DNA of 64,000 nt from Reticulitermes speratus (GCA_021186555.1 JAJKFL010000039.1:35506733-35570732), one strand, 5' to 3'; positions 27,401-35,745 are shown, counted from the first letter of the stretch. The notes: generated from the letters alone by a model not told the origin. Numbers and translations: made by a program.

Positions 27401-30400
27401 ATTTTATTATTTATTATTATAATTTATTATTCATCAGACTCGCCTCCTATACGCTACTAAATAACCTTCTCAGGACGGTGGCTGAAAGGAAAATGACTGA
27501 TGTAGCAACAACGGTGATGCTAAAAGGACAGAAAGGGAGTAGTGGGGGCTGACTGATTTCGGTCTCTGCGTCGCAGAAAAGATATTTGAGTCGAGTTCTA
27601 ACATCCAATATTATTCAATCAGTCGCCCCGTGGGCAAGAGGTGGTTGAAGGAAAGGTGCAGATTAGAATCGCGAACCAACTTTTTTTCGTTTAAGAAGTC
27701 GCCAAAAACTGGGTGCGGATTAGATTCGGGTGCGGATTAGATTCGAGAATATACGGTATTTAAAGTTACCTGTCAACCGCTCATGTCCTCCTTTAAATGT
27801 AAAGGACATACGGCCTGGTAACTGTAAGTAAATGGCCACAGAACCAAAACTACTTCAAAAAAGGCAATGAGTAATCATAGGACAGATTATGCCACTACGT
27901 CAGGTTTTGGGAGATCTCAGGTTCACACAGCAGTGCTCCTGACGATGCAAGTCTTCTAGGAAGTTATACTGTGTCAATTGGTAAATAGTTACTGATAGTT
28001 TGACGATGGTACTCAACCTTTGCAAATTCCAGTTAGTATTAACCAATCAACGTCGACCTCGGTGGACTAGTGGTTAGCGTGCTCGCCACTGGACCCAAGG
28101 TTCGCGGGTTCGATCCCGACCGAGGTCGATGGATTTTTAAGGATGATAAAAATCCGGAGCACCACTTCCTTCGGAGGGGAAGTAAAGCCGTCGGTCCCAT
28201 GTCGTAGATTTACGGCATGTAAAAGAACCTTACAGGCATGAATAAAAATGTTGCGTAAGCCAAATTGCCTCCATTTCTCATCCAAGTCTCCTGACTGCCT
28301 GCCAGATGGCTCTGGCGTGCACATCAGGATCGATAGAACACTAAGCGCGGCTAGCTGGCCGGTCACCAGCTGCCATGAATGCGCATGACTTAGTAACCTC
28401 GACAAGAGGAGGCAAGAGGAGGCCCAGGCCCATACAGGGCTGTTGAGCCAAGAATTATTATTAACCAATCAACATCATGTAATATCCCAGAAGACTTGAC
28501 CATGCAAGTCGGGCTCTACATTAAGGTTAACAAACTAGCCTTACTCAGCTTATCACTTACCAGTTTACCAACTTTGAGAATTATCTTGCCCTTGTGCTCC
28601 TGACCAGTCTCCTCTCCAGATCTTTGGTCCTCAAGAAGCCGAGTCTTAGTAGAAATAAATAAGTCCCACAGTTCACAAGCATCTCGATACTCTTGAGATG
28701 TTCTCTGCCAAGCCAAAGAAGTTACTTACCGTAAACTGTTACACGACTTACACAGTGATGGTTTACAACAGGCAACCACAAAGTTTAGCAATAAAACATA
28801 ATACAGAGAGCATAAAATAAAATCCAAAATCTGCAACCAGTCCATAAACACATCCTCACCTCGGAACTGCTATTCATTTGTGATTTCAGGCTTCTGCCAC
28901 GGTGTAAATGAGATTTTCATTCTTCTGGGATGTCACACAGTGCAGATTGGTAGTTATTTACCATTGTTTCGGGACAACCTATCGGCCCCATATTCAAGGG
29001 TCAAGCAGTCCAAGAAGAATGCTGGGAACACTTAGGTATGCAGTTATATAGGGAATGGTGTGGACGGTGATTGGTTCCCAGATGTGATGTTAGCCAATAG
29101 GATTAGTGGAACGTGAAGGAGGGGGAATTTTGAGGAGGAAGTCAAGCTGCCTGAGGGACACTCTGAGGTAAAGTGGCCAGGTACACGTTGGGGGATGCAG
29201 AGGAAAAAGAAAAATGAAAATGAAAGAAAAGGAAAAGTGTAAGAGAGAGAAAGAAAAAAGGGGAAAAAGAGAAAACTGAGGGATGAGGAACATAGAAGGC
29301 AGGTGAGCCCTATGGGGCTTGGTGGACAAGTGCTGAGGGAAAATGCCGTTTTATCAAAGGGCAGATGGGACTGATAGGTTGCCCCAACATTTTGGTGAAT
29401 AACTACCAATCTATGCTGCATAACATCCCAGAAGAGCAAAGATCTTACTCTTCATTTGTTATTCTATGGCTACGTGACAATAGACAATGTCAATTTAATA
29501 TACATTGTTGGTGTTCATTTTATGTATTTTTCTTTATAAATACAGAAAACCCCCCTATTTTTAAAAGAAATTAAAAAACCCTCGTTTTAACAGTCAGGTA
29601 AATATGGTTCATAACAGCCGATTTTAAAACCAGTGTTATGATAAACCCTTGTCACCACAGCATGCTGTATTCCAGGCTGCATATGTAAGCAGTCCCCACA
29701 CGTACTAAGTACACGAGAGTACGTTCAATGAAGAGGCAAAAAGATGTGCAACAGTAGCAAGAGGGTTCAACACAGGGTCAGCAACACCTCAACACAATAA
29801 ACTGGGTTTACTGTGCAATATTAGAGGAAATACAGCAGTACAATTGCAGAACATCTCAGATATTTATATGCCATATTTAACAAAAACTGTCACCTGGAAC
29901 TTCATGGTGTCTGTATCTTATAGCTAATGCCCTTGTGAGCGAAGGAGACCCTGACTTTGATCTCCACATGTACAATCACTTTGTTCCTGTATAATTCTAA
30001 CAAGTTTTAAAATTCAGTTACTTATATCTGGGGACAAGTCAGCTGGGTTTCAAACCGATGGCACTTAGTGGTTACAACGTGATTAAAAAAAAAGCAGTTT
30101 CTGGAAGTTTCAACAGAGGTCTCATTGGTTATTTACACATTTTAATTACTATTATTCATAATTAACTTCAGAGGCTGTCAAGTCCTTCTTGATATAATGC
30201 CCACCTGAATTTTCATCTGCACTAACACTTCATTATGCCAGTTGAATACGAGGTTTTTGGGCATAAGAGACAACATTTACTATGATATAAATGGCAGTAA
30301 CACAGTCAGTTTTTACTATGTCCTACTATGTTTAATGTGGCAAATGGCTAATTGCCAAATGCAACAAGTAAATACATATACAAAGACATCAAAGAAAAGA

Positions 30401-32175
30401 TAACCATTACCTTATAAAATGCCTTAGCATTGTTCACCATTAACTGGACATCAGATGTAAACTCTTCCACATCTTCATACTCGTCAGTTTTCAGTTTCTG
30501 CTGCAGTTTCAGCAGGTCAATTGGATTTGTTACAACCTGATAACACAAGTTATGAACACAAGCTGACAAATGGCAAATCCTTTTACACTTTTCTGCAAAT
30601 TAGACAAACACGTTGTAAGTTCAAGAAAATATATGAACTTAGCACATATTCTGCTGCACACATACAGATACATATAGCAAACAGGATGAGAATATATATA
30701 CTTCACCGCAGAATATGTTTGAAGAGATTCCTGAACAAAATTTCATTGGGCTTTTATCATTGGTATCCAAAAAACCCAACAGGTGCAATGCTACTATGAC
30801 CCAAATGTCAAGCGCCATTCAAAATCAAAGCCTGACACTGTACTGAATCTTAGAAGTACAACATAAATATGCTTTCACATGTTACATAAATTTAACATAC
30901 TTTATTACATACATTTAACAGGTTCTGTAAGTGACAATGATCTACCTCATAATATCCTGGTTCTTGTCGACGTTTTGGGACGCGTATGAAAGCATCACAA
31001 AGAAGGGTCCCATCTTCCTTCTTGTGGTTGCGAATTGTGTCATACAGCTGATGGCACAACTCTGCCTGCAAGTGGCAAAATATTATAAACTGCAAAAACC
31101 ATATTCATAGTCACCTGTCCTAAAATGTTTATCAGTTGATTATCTCACTTCTCCTTATAAATGCATACTTGGGCCTGAATATAGTCATGCCAGTGTTGCA
31201 ATGTTTCCTCTGGAAAGATATGTGAGGGTTGTGAAAGATTAGTTGATTCAGACACTGTACGCCTCATAAAATAATTTGGTAAATTTTAAATAATGTCACA
31301 AGATACTGTATAAGAATTTTAAGGACAATTCAATAAAGATTAATCTCTAGCACTGATGCTGCCTGTCAAATACTTTGTCATTCCACGTCACAGCAATCCA
31401 GCCCACAATTTCACCTTCCCTGAAACCATTGTTTTTTGTACTGTATACACAGATTACAATCACAGATTCATAACACCAAAGATTATGGCTGGAAGTACAA
31501 GATATAAATGGAATACTGCAGATATGAACTAAAAGTGTCAAAACCACAGTATACAAGGGATTTCTGTAAGAAGAAAAAATCAACATATTAGAACAACAGC
31601 AATAATGTTACTATGTGAATACCAAAGTAATTCTGTTCTGAGTTGTGTTCATATTTATTTTAGTAAGAAATACCTTTCTCTGAAATTGCATAACAAACGT
31701 GATTCACATACTAATATTTTAGATATTACATTGATATCAACTGGCCATTCTGTAGTCATAAAAAATAATTTTAACTAAGAACTATACATATTCGTATACC
31801 TACATACGTATTGCAGAAATGCAATACGTAAGTAAATGTTATCCTCATCACATAAACACTTTTGTGGAAGCAGCAATATAGGATTTTAACTGAATCAGCT
31901 GGAAAAGAGAAAATGTCTGTCTGTAAGGTGGGCACGTTCACTCTTTCAGGCAACGAATCCAATTATTCTCCAGGTTTTGATGTTTTGATCATCTATCTGA
32001 TACATCATTTGTCCTGCCAAACAAAGAAATAAAATATTCCTGGCAGTAAAATGTCAGTACTCACTGGATCCAACTTCTTCTTCTTTCGAGCAGGTTCTGG
32101 TGCAGTGTCTGCTTCACCAGACTCTTCATCCTGGCCACGACTCGCAACTGATGATGTGCGTCGACGCTTGCTCAT
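1118..32175 (-). CDS. polybromo: Polybromo (PBRM1/BAF180), 25 coding exons, 3' end outside window
   Basis: Chromatin-targeting subunit of the PBAF SWI/SNF complex; it binds acetylated histones in the nucleus. Exons (high to low): 32175-32065, 31065-30946, 30536-30411, 28704-28561, 26871-26683, 25736-25471, 23828-23656, 23249-23137, 22301-22203, 21984-21922, 20504-20340, 14162-14088, 13989-13897, 12467-12256, 11283-11154, 9344-9177, 8815-8610, 7995-7816, 7727-7568, 6506-6276, 5805-5629, 4853-4692, 3220-3060, 1975-1803, 1290-1118. Every junction has AG/GT and the phases agree, giving 1290 codons without a stop. Order: basic N-terminus, six bromodomains, two BAH domains. The HMG box and C-terminus expected from the family are not in the window. 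The start is the ATG at 32175, beginning MSKRRRTSS; an acceptor-like AG at 32192 suggests a spliced 5' UTR. Introns are packed with transposons. Confidence 0.97.
1397..1438. repeat. (TAA)n microsatellite
   Basis: Fourteen TAA units between polybromo exons 25 and 24. Confidence 0.9.
2315..2560 (+). pseudogene. Degenerate Tigger transposase N-terminus fossil
   Basis: From the ATG at 2315 the reading MSKQGAAGKRTHITFTISQK, then LEIIRRREIGKSQSVV, matches the helix-turn-helix start of Tigger/CENP-B-like transposases. A TGA follows about 44 codons in, then KKDQLQSFMASSESVKG and another stop with a frame change. The surrounding 2125-2810 is probably the remainder of the same old element. Located in the polybromo intron between exons 23 and 24. 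Confidence 0.65.
3657..3697 (-). ncRNA. Diverged hammerhead-like motif
   Basis: Minus strand reads CCTGATGG, T, GGTCC/GGGAC (4 of 5 pairs), GAAAC, AT, GTA. In the polybromo intron between exons 23 and 22. Confidence 0.3.
4116..4238 (-). CDS. Candidate alternative terminal exon of polybromo
   Basis: In the intron between exons 22 and 23, an acceptor-like ACCAG precedes a 40-codon open stretch ending in TAG. It is in the correct phase (0) to follow exon 22. It begins QVLQEHEQFVDMIL and ends KLEFERISAK; the composition looks like a real amphipathic helix rather than random translation. Use of this exon would end the protein after BAH1. No AATAAA is obvious on the minus strand just below it, and the pyrimidine tract is weak. 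It could instead be an unrelated inserted fragment. Confidence 0.35.
   Translation of the reverse strand, partial: QVLQEHEQFVDMILQNPDLVKALKAIQRFIKLEFERISAK
4351..4580. repeat. AGT-type trinucleotide repeat with internal duplication
   Basis: (AGT)n interspersed with CAGTAGTGGTAGTACTGG; the interrupted block occurs twice about 75 bp apart. In the polybromo intron between exons 23 and 22. Confidence 0.85.
5629..6506 (-). CDS. polybromo: Polybromo exons 20-21: BAH domain 1
   Basis: Residues 932-1067. After a Gly/Ser/Ala linker, the BAH core starts YRVGDFVYAEP and continues IERLWNNQEGQQMMYGNYYY and TRRFLEKEVFKSDVH. Exon 21 ends with VLSVKDYFRSKPNGF, DKDVYVCESRYSTKARAFKK. BAH domains mediate protein and nucleosome contacts. 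Lengths 231 and 177 nt, both phase 0. Confidence 0.95.
6800..7045 (+). mobile_element. SINE family 1, 5'-truncated
   Basis: Starts within the head (GGGCTGGATGG, then GGGATCGAATCCCAGTGG) and continues through the family 1 body. In the polybromo intron between exons 20 and 19. Confidence 0.8.
7568..8815 (-). CDS. polybromo: Polybromo exons 17-19: bromodomain 6
   Basis: Residues 750-931. Exon 17 gives VTAAVQELLTSLF, exon 18 the BD6 core (RGLYRRLDVFQEDIFACLE), exon 19 RDELCRGGDLLHSPALSYT and then a Glu-rich helix. At the acetyl-lysine position the sequence reads RARRLSRTDS, with Ser (about residue 857) where canonical bromodomains have Asn. The codon is TCT, read directly. BD6 is therefore likely a weak or non-canonical reader here. 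Confidence 0.94.
8610..12467 (-). CDS. polybromo: Polybromo exons 14-17: bromodomain 5
   Basis: Residues 650-818. Exon 15 encodes LSQKLRTLYDTIRDYKD and LIFLKLPSKL. Exon 16 encodes EYPDYYEVIKRPIDL and the Asn in CKYNEPDSQIYK (about residue 741). Exon 17 completes the last helix (DALMLQRVALQTKL) and begins BD6. Phase 2 junctions occur between exons 14/15 and 17/18; both restore the frame exactly. Confidence 0.95.
10163..10887 (+). mobile_element. pogo-like element copy B, 725 bp internal-deletion derivative
   Basis: Ends CCGTATATTCTCGAATC and the complementary GATTCGAGAATATAC, flanked by TA on both sides. Its ORF (10464-10631) carries the helix-turn-helix (about 50 residues) and then jumps out of frame (RLWRKLGGEHG) into sequence that encodes the acidic transposase tail in copy C. 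The catalytic core is absent. Located between polybromo exons 16 and 15. Confidence 0.85.
12256..20504 (-). CDS. polybromo: Polybromo exons 11-14: linker and bromodomain 4
   Basis: Residues 469-650. Exon 11 opens with the acidic ESESEEDSDD, then an Arg/Gly/Ser stretch (RGSRGRRSRGRN), then the first BD4 helix (SLKKRLHALAKCLIDYV). Exon 12 is short (75 nt) and encodes the ZA loop with EKPSKKLYPDYF. Exon 13 holds TDPIDMLTI. Exon 14 holds the Asn in CRQYNEEGSMIY (about residue 589) and then a Thr/Ala-rich spacer. The 6.2-kb intron between exons 11 and 12 carries a pogo copy, two hAT MITEs and two CAGTA-type MITEs. Confidence 0.95.
12732..12766 (+). ncRNA. Hammerhead-like motif with canonical CTGATGA
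   Basis: CTGATGA (12732-12738), T, stem GGCAC/GTGCC with loop AGGAA, GAAAC (12755-12759), ATAT, GTA. Stem I pairing is poor. In the polybromo intron between exons 14 and 13. Confidence 0.45.
12851..13172. repeat. Direct duplication, 200-bp offset
   Basis: TATAAACTAATTTCAA, TTTGTTGGTACCATTAT and CACAGATCATGGATCATA occur in both 12851-12972 and 13051-13172. Confidence 0.8.
13360..13534. mobile_element. CAGTAGAACCC MITE, 175 bp
   Basis: Starts CAGTAGAACCC and ends GGGTTCTACTG, with TA on both sides. It is the same length as, and nearly identical to, the copy at 35746-35920. Confidence 0.85.
15333..16265 (-). mobile_element. pogo-like element copy C, 933 bp, longest copy
   Basis: TA-flanked, ends as in copies B and D. 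On the minus strand it holds the fused helix-turn-helix plus tail reading frame (15565-15963). Subterminal GAATCTAATCCGCAC repeats lie at both ends. It sits in the long polybromo intron between exons 11 and 12. Confidence 0.88.
15565..15963 (-). pseudogene. Fused pogo transposase: DNA-binding N-terminus joined to acidic C-tail
   Basis: ATG at 15963 begins MEEGHLKSKRLSYTAKFKR, then ENGNRKATAIFGVNESNV. One in-frame TGA follows where copies A and B have CGA (a CpG-type change), then LWRKHKAVISGCD. It continues as EVARWVSAAWKAIPESIIV, SFKKCCISNALDGTEDDIV and an Asp/Glu/Ser tail ending GESDE and TAA. The whole DDE core is missing but the frame is kept across the deletion. The full frame would be 132 residues. 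Such proteins can compete with full transposase for the ends; that role is inference. Confidence 0.75.
16620..16870 (+). repeat. Unclassified dispersed repeat, copy 1
   Basis: Contains AGTTATCCGGCATGCAAAGC and GACCTGTCTGGCTCTACC; the reverse complement matches 56688-56915 and partly 46905-47015. Confidence 0.65.
17278..17798. mobile_element. hAT MITE, 521 bp, perfect 8-bp duplication
   Basis: Inverted ends CAGGGGTCGGCAAAC and GTTTGCCGACCCCTG. Direct flanks CCATAGAT at 17270-17277 and 17799-17806 are identical. A (TAA)n run lies inside at about 17434-17463. No transposase. Confidence 0.92.
18322..18498. mobile_element. CAGTAAAACCCC MITE, 177 bp
   Basis: Starts CAGTAAAACCCCGATTTA, ends GGGGTTTTACTG, TA-flanked. 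Pogo/Tigger-type ends. Confidence 0.83.
18878..19210. mobile_element. CAGTAAAACTT MITE, 333 bp
   Basis: Starts CAGTAAAACTTCAATTATC, ends AGTTTTACTG, TA-flanked; only the termini match the other CAGTA MITEs. Confidence 0.75.
19320..19925. mobile_element. hAT MITE, 606 bp, 8-bp duplication with one mismatch
   Basis: Inverted ends CAGTGGTATTCAACCT and AGGTTGAATACCACTG. Flanks CTCTAGAG (19312-19319) and CTCTGGAG (19926-19933). Confidence 0.9.
20505..21921. other. Polybromo intron between exons 11 and 10
   Basis: Only a C10 run and (TC)n tract near 20860-20883 recognised. Confidence 0.5.
21922..23828 (-). CDS. polybromo: Polybromo exons 7-10: bromodomain 3
   Basis: Residues 319-468. Exon 7 carries an acidic DEEEDSDDGG linker and WQLYETIKNMPNNQG. 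Exon 8 adds LLSEPFWKLPSKRYYPDYY and KNPVSLSQIRNKLK. Exon 9 supplies the Asn in KKYNRPDSRIYK (about residue 439). Exon 10 is a 63-nt helix exon (21 codons) ending ELLEFDQ. Donor sites include the slightly unusual GTTAGT after exon 8. Confidence 0.95.
24153..24534. mobile_element. CAGTAGAACCTTGATTATC MITE, 382 bp, with internal poly(A)
   Basis: Starts CAGTAGAACCTTGATTATC and ends GATAACTGAGGTTCTACTG, TA-flanked. An A run near 24467-24491 lies inside. Confidence 0.8.
25471..26871 (-). CDS. polybromo: Polybromo exons 5-6: bromodomain 2
   Basis: Residues 168-319. An acidic, Ser/Thr-rich linker precedes MYEDLFSAVMMATD. The ZA loop follows (FQLLPSKK, then RYPEYYEVI and NPVDLKMI), with the conserved acetyl-lysine Asn in LFNEPGSQIY (about residue 278). 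Exon 6 ends mid-codon (phase 2), completed by the first base of exon 7 to give Arg. A charged KR-rich linker then leads to BD3. Confidence 0.95.
25974..26238 (+). mobile_element. tRNA-Leu-like SINE, family 2, simple form
   Basis: Head GTGGCCGTGCGGTCTAAGGC with B box GGGTTCGAATCCCA, body with GTGTTGTGTGTTGTCAGG and a GGCCTAGGCCCCCAAGG tail. Perfect 12-bp flanks ACAGTCAACAAT at 25962-25973 and 26239-26250. Confidence 0.9.
27214..27756 (-). mobile_element. pogo-like element copy D, 543 bp, no transposase sequence
   Basis: Same TA-flanked ends and A/T-rich 3' part as the other copies. The region between about 27446 and 27600 is unrelated filler in place of the transposase segments. Located in the polybromo intron between exons 5 and 4. 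Confidence 0.85.
28052..28459 (+). mobile_element. tRNA-headed SINE, family 3
   Basis: Head TGGACTAGTGGTTAGCGTGC with B box GGGTTCGATCCCGACC. The body differs from families 1 and 2, but the last 40 bases (GAGGCCCAGGCCCATACAGG, GCTGTTGAGCCA) match the family 2 tail. Perfect 14-bp flanks ATTAACCAATCAAC at 28038-28051 and 28460-28473. Confidence 0.9.
28561..32175 (-). CDS. polybromo: Polybromo exons 1-4: N-terminus and bromodomain 1
   Basis: Exon 1 (residues 1-37) is a basic and acidic leader ending in a KKKK run, a plausible nuclear localisation signal. Exons 2-4 (residues 38-167) encode BD1. AELCHQLYDTIR begins helix Z; FIRVPKRRQEPGYYEV and NPIDL mark the ZA loop; NNAKAFYK leads into the BC loop. 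The residue at the acetyl-lysine Asn position is Tyr (about residue 118), so BD1 looks atypical. Exon 4 continues with ACELWDLF and then a charged linker. All four exons join in phase 0. Confidence 0.95.
28920..29434. repeat. Foldback element, diverged relative of the same family
   Basis: Arm 28920-28985 (TTCTGGGATGTCACACAG, TTGGTAGTTATTTACC) is complementary to 29370-29434. The 385-bp interior is purine-rich on the plus strand. In the polybromo intron between exons 4 and 3. Confidence 0.65.
29435..30410. other. Polybromo intron 3, remainder
   Basis: A/T-rich; nothing recognised beyond the foldback element to its left. Confidence 0.5.
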
Positions 32176-32351
32176 GACTGGATCACTACATCTGTCATTT
32201 CAAAAAGTCCTGCCTCAATACACATTTTATATATGACCTTATAAGAAGTGCAACAAATGTAAAATTCATTAAACAAAATCCAACAAAAACAAACACATTA
32301 TAACAGCAATGTTGATGAAGATTCTTATATTCTAGGATATGGTGTTGTATA

Positions 32352-32538
32352 GAGTGGTATATGAAATCTGCGGTCTTCTGGGTTATTACACGGCGTCGTG
32401 TAGTAATTGTTAGGTAGGAACTTTCCTACTCGGACTCTTGACCCGTGAGGATGGGACCGATACGTTGTCCCGAAACGTCGGTAAACAATTACCACACGAC
32501 GCCGTGTAATAACACAGAAGACCATAGATTTCATCAAC
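32352..32538. repeat. Foldback repeat with hammerhead-like core, upstream of polybromo
   Basis: Inverted arms about 32352-32400 and 32490-32538 (GGTCTTCTGGGTTATTACAC and its complement) enclose, on the plus strand, GACCCGTGAGGAT, GGGAC/GTCCC, GAAAC, GTC, GGT. Confidence 0.7.
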
Positions 32539-32555
32539 ATCGCGGCGGAAGCCTG

Positions 32556-33284
32556 AAATCAAGGAGAGTGGTATATGTTCGTCGTTGGTGCCTATATCGA
32601 CTCGACCACCATCAAGATGGATGCACCCAGTTCCTTCGAAACGTTAAGTACATTTACCAATCGCCACGGAGTCATATCCCAGACAACTTGAATCATCAAC
32701 ACCGCTGAGGGCACATCATCTTACAAGAACTAGTCCGAACTTCAGACTTCATACATTTTTGTCCTCACACATTCTGTAAATCTGCCCGAAAGATGGAGCA
32801 TGACGTTTCTTTGTACAGTTTCTGACTTACCTGTATTTCAACCACCAAAATAATCTCCAACTCACGCGATATATTACCTAATATCATTCGGAACACCACA
32901 TCACACTCATTTCTAACACAAGTAACGAAACTAATTCACCGACTCACTTCAATAACCGGCCAACCATCGCTATTTTATTCCTGCCCAGTTTACCACCATT
33001 ACGACTACATATTAATACCTTCCGCACACTGCAAAATCCGAGGACATGTAACACTACACTGCCAAGTACGGCGCCTTCGTACGTTATTGTAGCCGGCATC
33101 GCTCGCTGGTTATGGGTAAAGAATGCTCCTGGTGGTAAAATATGGAACTATGTGGCATTACATCGGCAAAGCACTCTCCTGCTTTGCCATACCCACTCCT
33201 TCGTCCCCACTCCAATCAAAAAGGCACTAACAAACAGCGAATTTCGAAGTTATTACAAACCTACTAAATACACTTATTAGGAAA
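32556..33284. promoter_or_regulatory. Probable polybromo 5' region
   Basis: Lies upstream of the first coding exon. A comparatively CpG-rich patch at about 33060-33115 (GTACGGCGCCTTCGTACG) is the best promoter candidate. No TATA box or Initiator can be assigned confidently. Confidence 0.3.
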
Positions 33285-33350
33285 TATTATTTTACATTAT
33301 ATTTTCTCCGACATATTTCTGTTCACATCAAAATATAATGTAAAATAATA
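33285..33350. repeat. Perfect 21-bp inverted repeat beside the Tigger left end
   Basis: TATTATTTTACATTATATTT (33285-33304, plus one T) faces its exact complement at 33330-33350 across a 24-bp loop. Confidence 0.85.
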
Positions 33351-33361
33351 AGGTATAGTTA

Positions 33362-34990
33362 CAGTCGACCTCGGTTATAACGGATCGTTTTTCATTCCCC
33401 GGCCGTTTCCCTATGCTTTATCACAGTAATTACCTCGGTTACACCGGTCTCTCATATATCGATCTTCGGCCACAGCGGATTTCTCCGGCATTCCCCAACA
33501 GTTGATTTTCCTCGGCTATATCATTTTTGGCAAAATAATGGACAGTTCACAACGGTTACAATGTGTTCGAGCGCAGAGGGCTCACTTGTCAGAGCGACAT
33601 GAAGTCTGAATATGTAATTTGACAGCATTTTGTACCCGCAGACGCCGTGGAGACTTGTAAATTGTGCGCTTTGTTTAGCTTTCCTAATGACACTGTCCAA
33701 GCATTAGCGGTTAAAATGGATAGCTGGGACAGTCTCTACCTGATGCTGTCTCTTGTTAATGCACCAGCGGGAAAGTGCAGTACTGTAATTGCCATATGCG
33801 AGCATCTTTATGCCGTTTGGGGGTAGATTTCCCTGTCATAAATCAATCACGGCTTGACTTGGGTGCATTTATTGTAAGTTTTGCGAATTTGTAAGCCTTG
33901 TAAGACAGTATTTCTGCAGCCTGGATTGATCGATGGAAAACTCGACACAACATTGTGTCTAAGAAAATGTGCGGCGAATCGGCTGTTGTTCGTGAAAGCG
34001 ACGTACTTCATGAATGGAAGGACATAAAATTAAGGCAAATTTTGGATACATTTGCACCGCGTGACATTTACAATGCGGACGAAACAGGACTCTTCTGGAA
34101 AGCATTGCCTGATCGCACTCTGGCATTTAAAAATGAAGGTGTTTCAGGTGGTAAATTGTCCAAAGAAAGAGTGACGTGTTCAGTTTGTGCTAGTATGGCT
34201 GGAGAAAAGGTGCCATTGCTTGTGATAGGAAAGCATGCAAATCCGCGGGCTTTCAAGCGTACAAATAGGCTGCCTGTTGAATACAGGGCCAATCAAAAAG
34301 CGTGGATGACTTCCACGTTATTTGACGAGTGGCTGCTAAAATTTGATAAGTGGATGAGGGCCGAAAAGCGCAACGTCGCTCTTATTCTGGACAACTGTGC
34401 CGCTCATTCTGTAAACACAGCTGCTGTGAGAAACGTCTCAGTTTATTTCCTTCCACCTAACACAACATCTAAAACTCAACCGATGGACGCTGGGGTAATT
34501 AAAAATTTTAAGCTACATTATCGCATTCAATTAGTGCGCCAGCGGTTAGCTGCTCATGAAGAAGAGTTTCATTTCAGTTCGACATTCTCGATTCAATGCG
34601 ACTCTTGCGCCGCGCCTGGTACATGGTGCAGCCAGAAACAATCATCAACTGTTATAAGTCAGTGGGACTTGATGCTGATGAGAGAAATGAAGGACAACGG
34701 TAAGACAGATGATTCGTCAGATTTTGCAAGCTCTGATTGTGACAAAAATGACTGGGATGCACTTACACGCTGTATTTCCATTCCCGATGGAGTCGACTTT
34801 AATGACTACGTCTCTATTGATGATAATACAGCAGTTTCTGAGGTGCCTAGTGATCGTGACATTATTGCTGCTGTGTCTGACCATGCCGTAATTGATGGTA
34901 GCGATAATGAACACGAAATCGGTGCTTGTGAATTAGAAAGCAAATGCCCAATTGTGACAACAAAGGACGCTCTGAGAGCTTAGGATGCTT
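33362..34990 (+). mobile_element. Tigger-like DNA transposon, left end intact, right end not found
   Basis: Begins CAGTCGACCTCGGTTATAAC directly after a TA dinucleotide (33360-33361), as expected for Tigger elements. The transposase remnant follows. No inverted copy of this end is visible between 35000 and 36000, so the 3' end is lost or diverged. It lies upstream of polybromo. Confidence 0.75.
33955..34983 (+). pseudogene. Tigger/pogo-superfamily DDE transposase, N-terminally incomplete
   Basis: Cut-and-paste transposase with a 342-codon open stretch starting at a GTG; in-frame sequence continues upstream (WIDRWKTRHNIV). Catalytic Asp codons are visible in NADETGLFW, ILDNCAAH and TQPMDAGV, typical of the CENP-B/Tigger DDD triad. 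Conserved family blocks KKMCGESA, SKERVTC, VEYRANQKAWMTS and FLPPNTTSK are present. The N-terminal helix-turn-helix region is missing or unreadable. Between about 34560 and 34700 the expected tail lies in another frame, indicating compensating indels, after which an acidic tail resumes. The element is therefore probably inactive, though young-looking. Confidence 0.85.
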
Positions 34991-35745
34991 ATCACAATAT
35001 TGGTCAAGACCAACTTTGTCACAACTTATTAATTATGAGCAATACAATCATCTCAGCCTAACAGCCACATCACTTGAAAGCACATGTGTTTAACATTCGT
35101 TCTGTTTCCATCATCAAGGAATGACATGTGGCTGGTCATTCGAGAGAATTTCAATATTCAACGGCTCTACAAAATGACATTAACTGACAACTATAAACGT
35201 AATACAATGGTGACACTCAGTGATTCAACATTTCTTCTATTGTGGCAGCAACCCTAACAGAATGCTTCACATTATAACTGGAGAAGACACCCTCAAGATC
35301 TCTTGGTGTGACCTACTGCTGGCTCTTTGAAGGGCTTTAGTATAAAGATCCACTAGACACTGAAGATCAACCCCTGAAAATCTAGTTTTGGTAGGACTTA
35401 AAGGCACAAAAGCAAAATTGTACATTGCGTATCATGAAGTTAGAAGAGAAAACTGAAGGCATGAGTAAAATCAGACACAGATCATGTTAAGCCTTTATGA
35501 AAGGCAATAGAATGATCAATTTTATTACGAAACAGAACATGAAAATATGTCTGTAATGGTGTACTTAGTTAAGAAATTATGTAACATATTTTCCATCTTC
35601 TTACTGCTAGTGGACATGAAATTTGCAATGAGATTTGCTTCAACTCAACCTGTGACTTGTGCATGCCTTTAAGTTATGCACTTGAGCTTATGACTGGCCT
35701 TCATGCTGCATAAGATAACTCAGTACAACTAAGAAATTCCTACTA
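34991..35745. other. Intergenic, nothing recognised
   Basis: Expected to hold the right end of the Tigger element, but no matching inverted end was found. Confidence 0.4.

Noticed and set aside
28067..28468. 133-codon minus-strand ORF
   Set aside because: It lies within the family 3 SINE and its flank.
29044..29439. 131-codon minus-strand ORF rich in Ser/Phe/Leu
   Set aside because: Product of a purine-rich stretch inside the foldback element.
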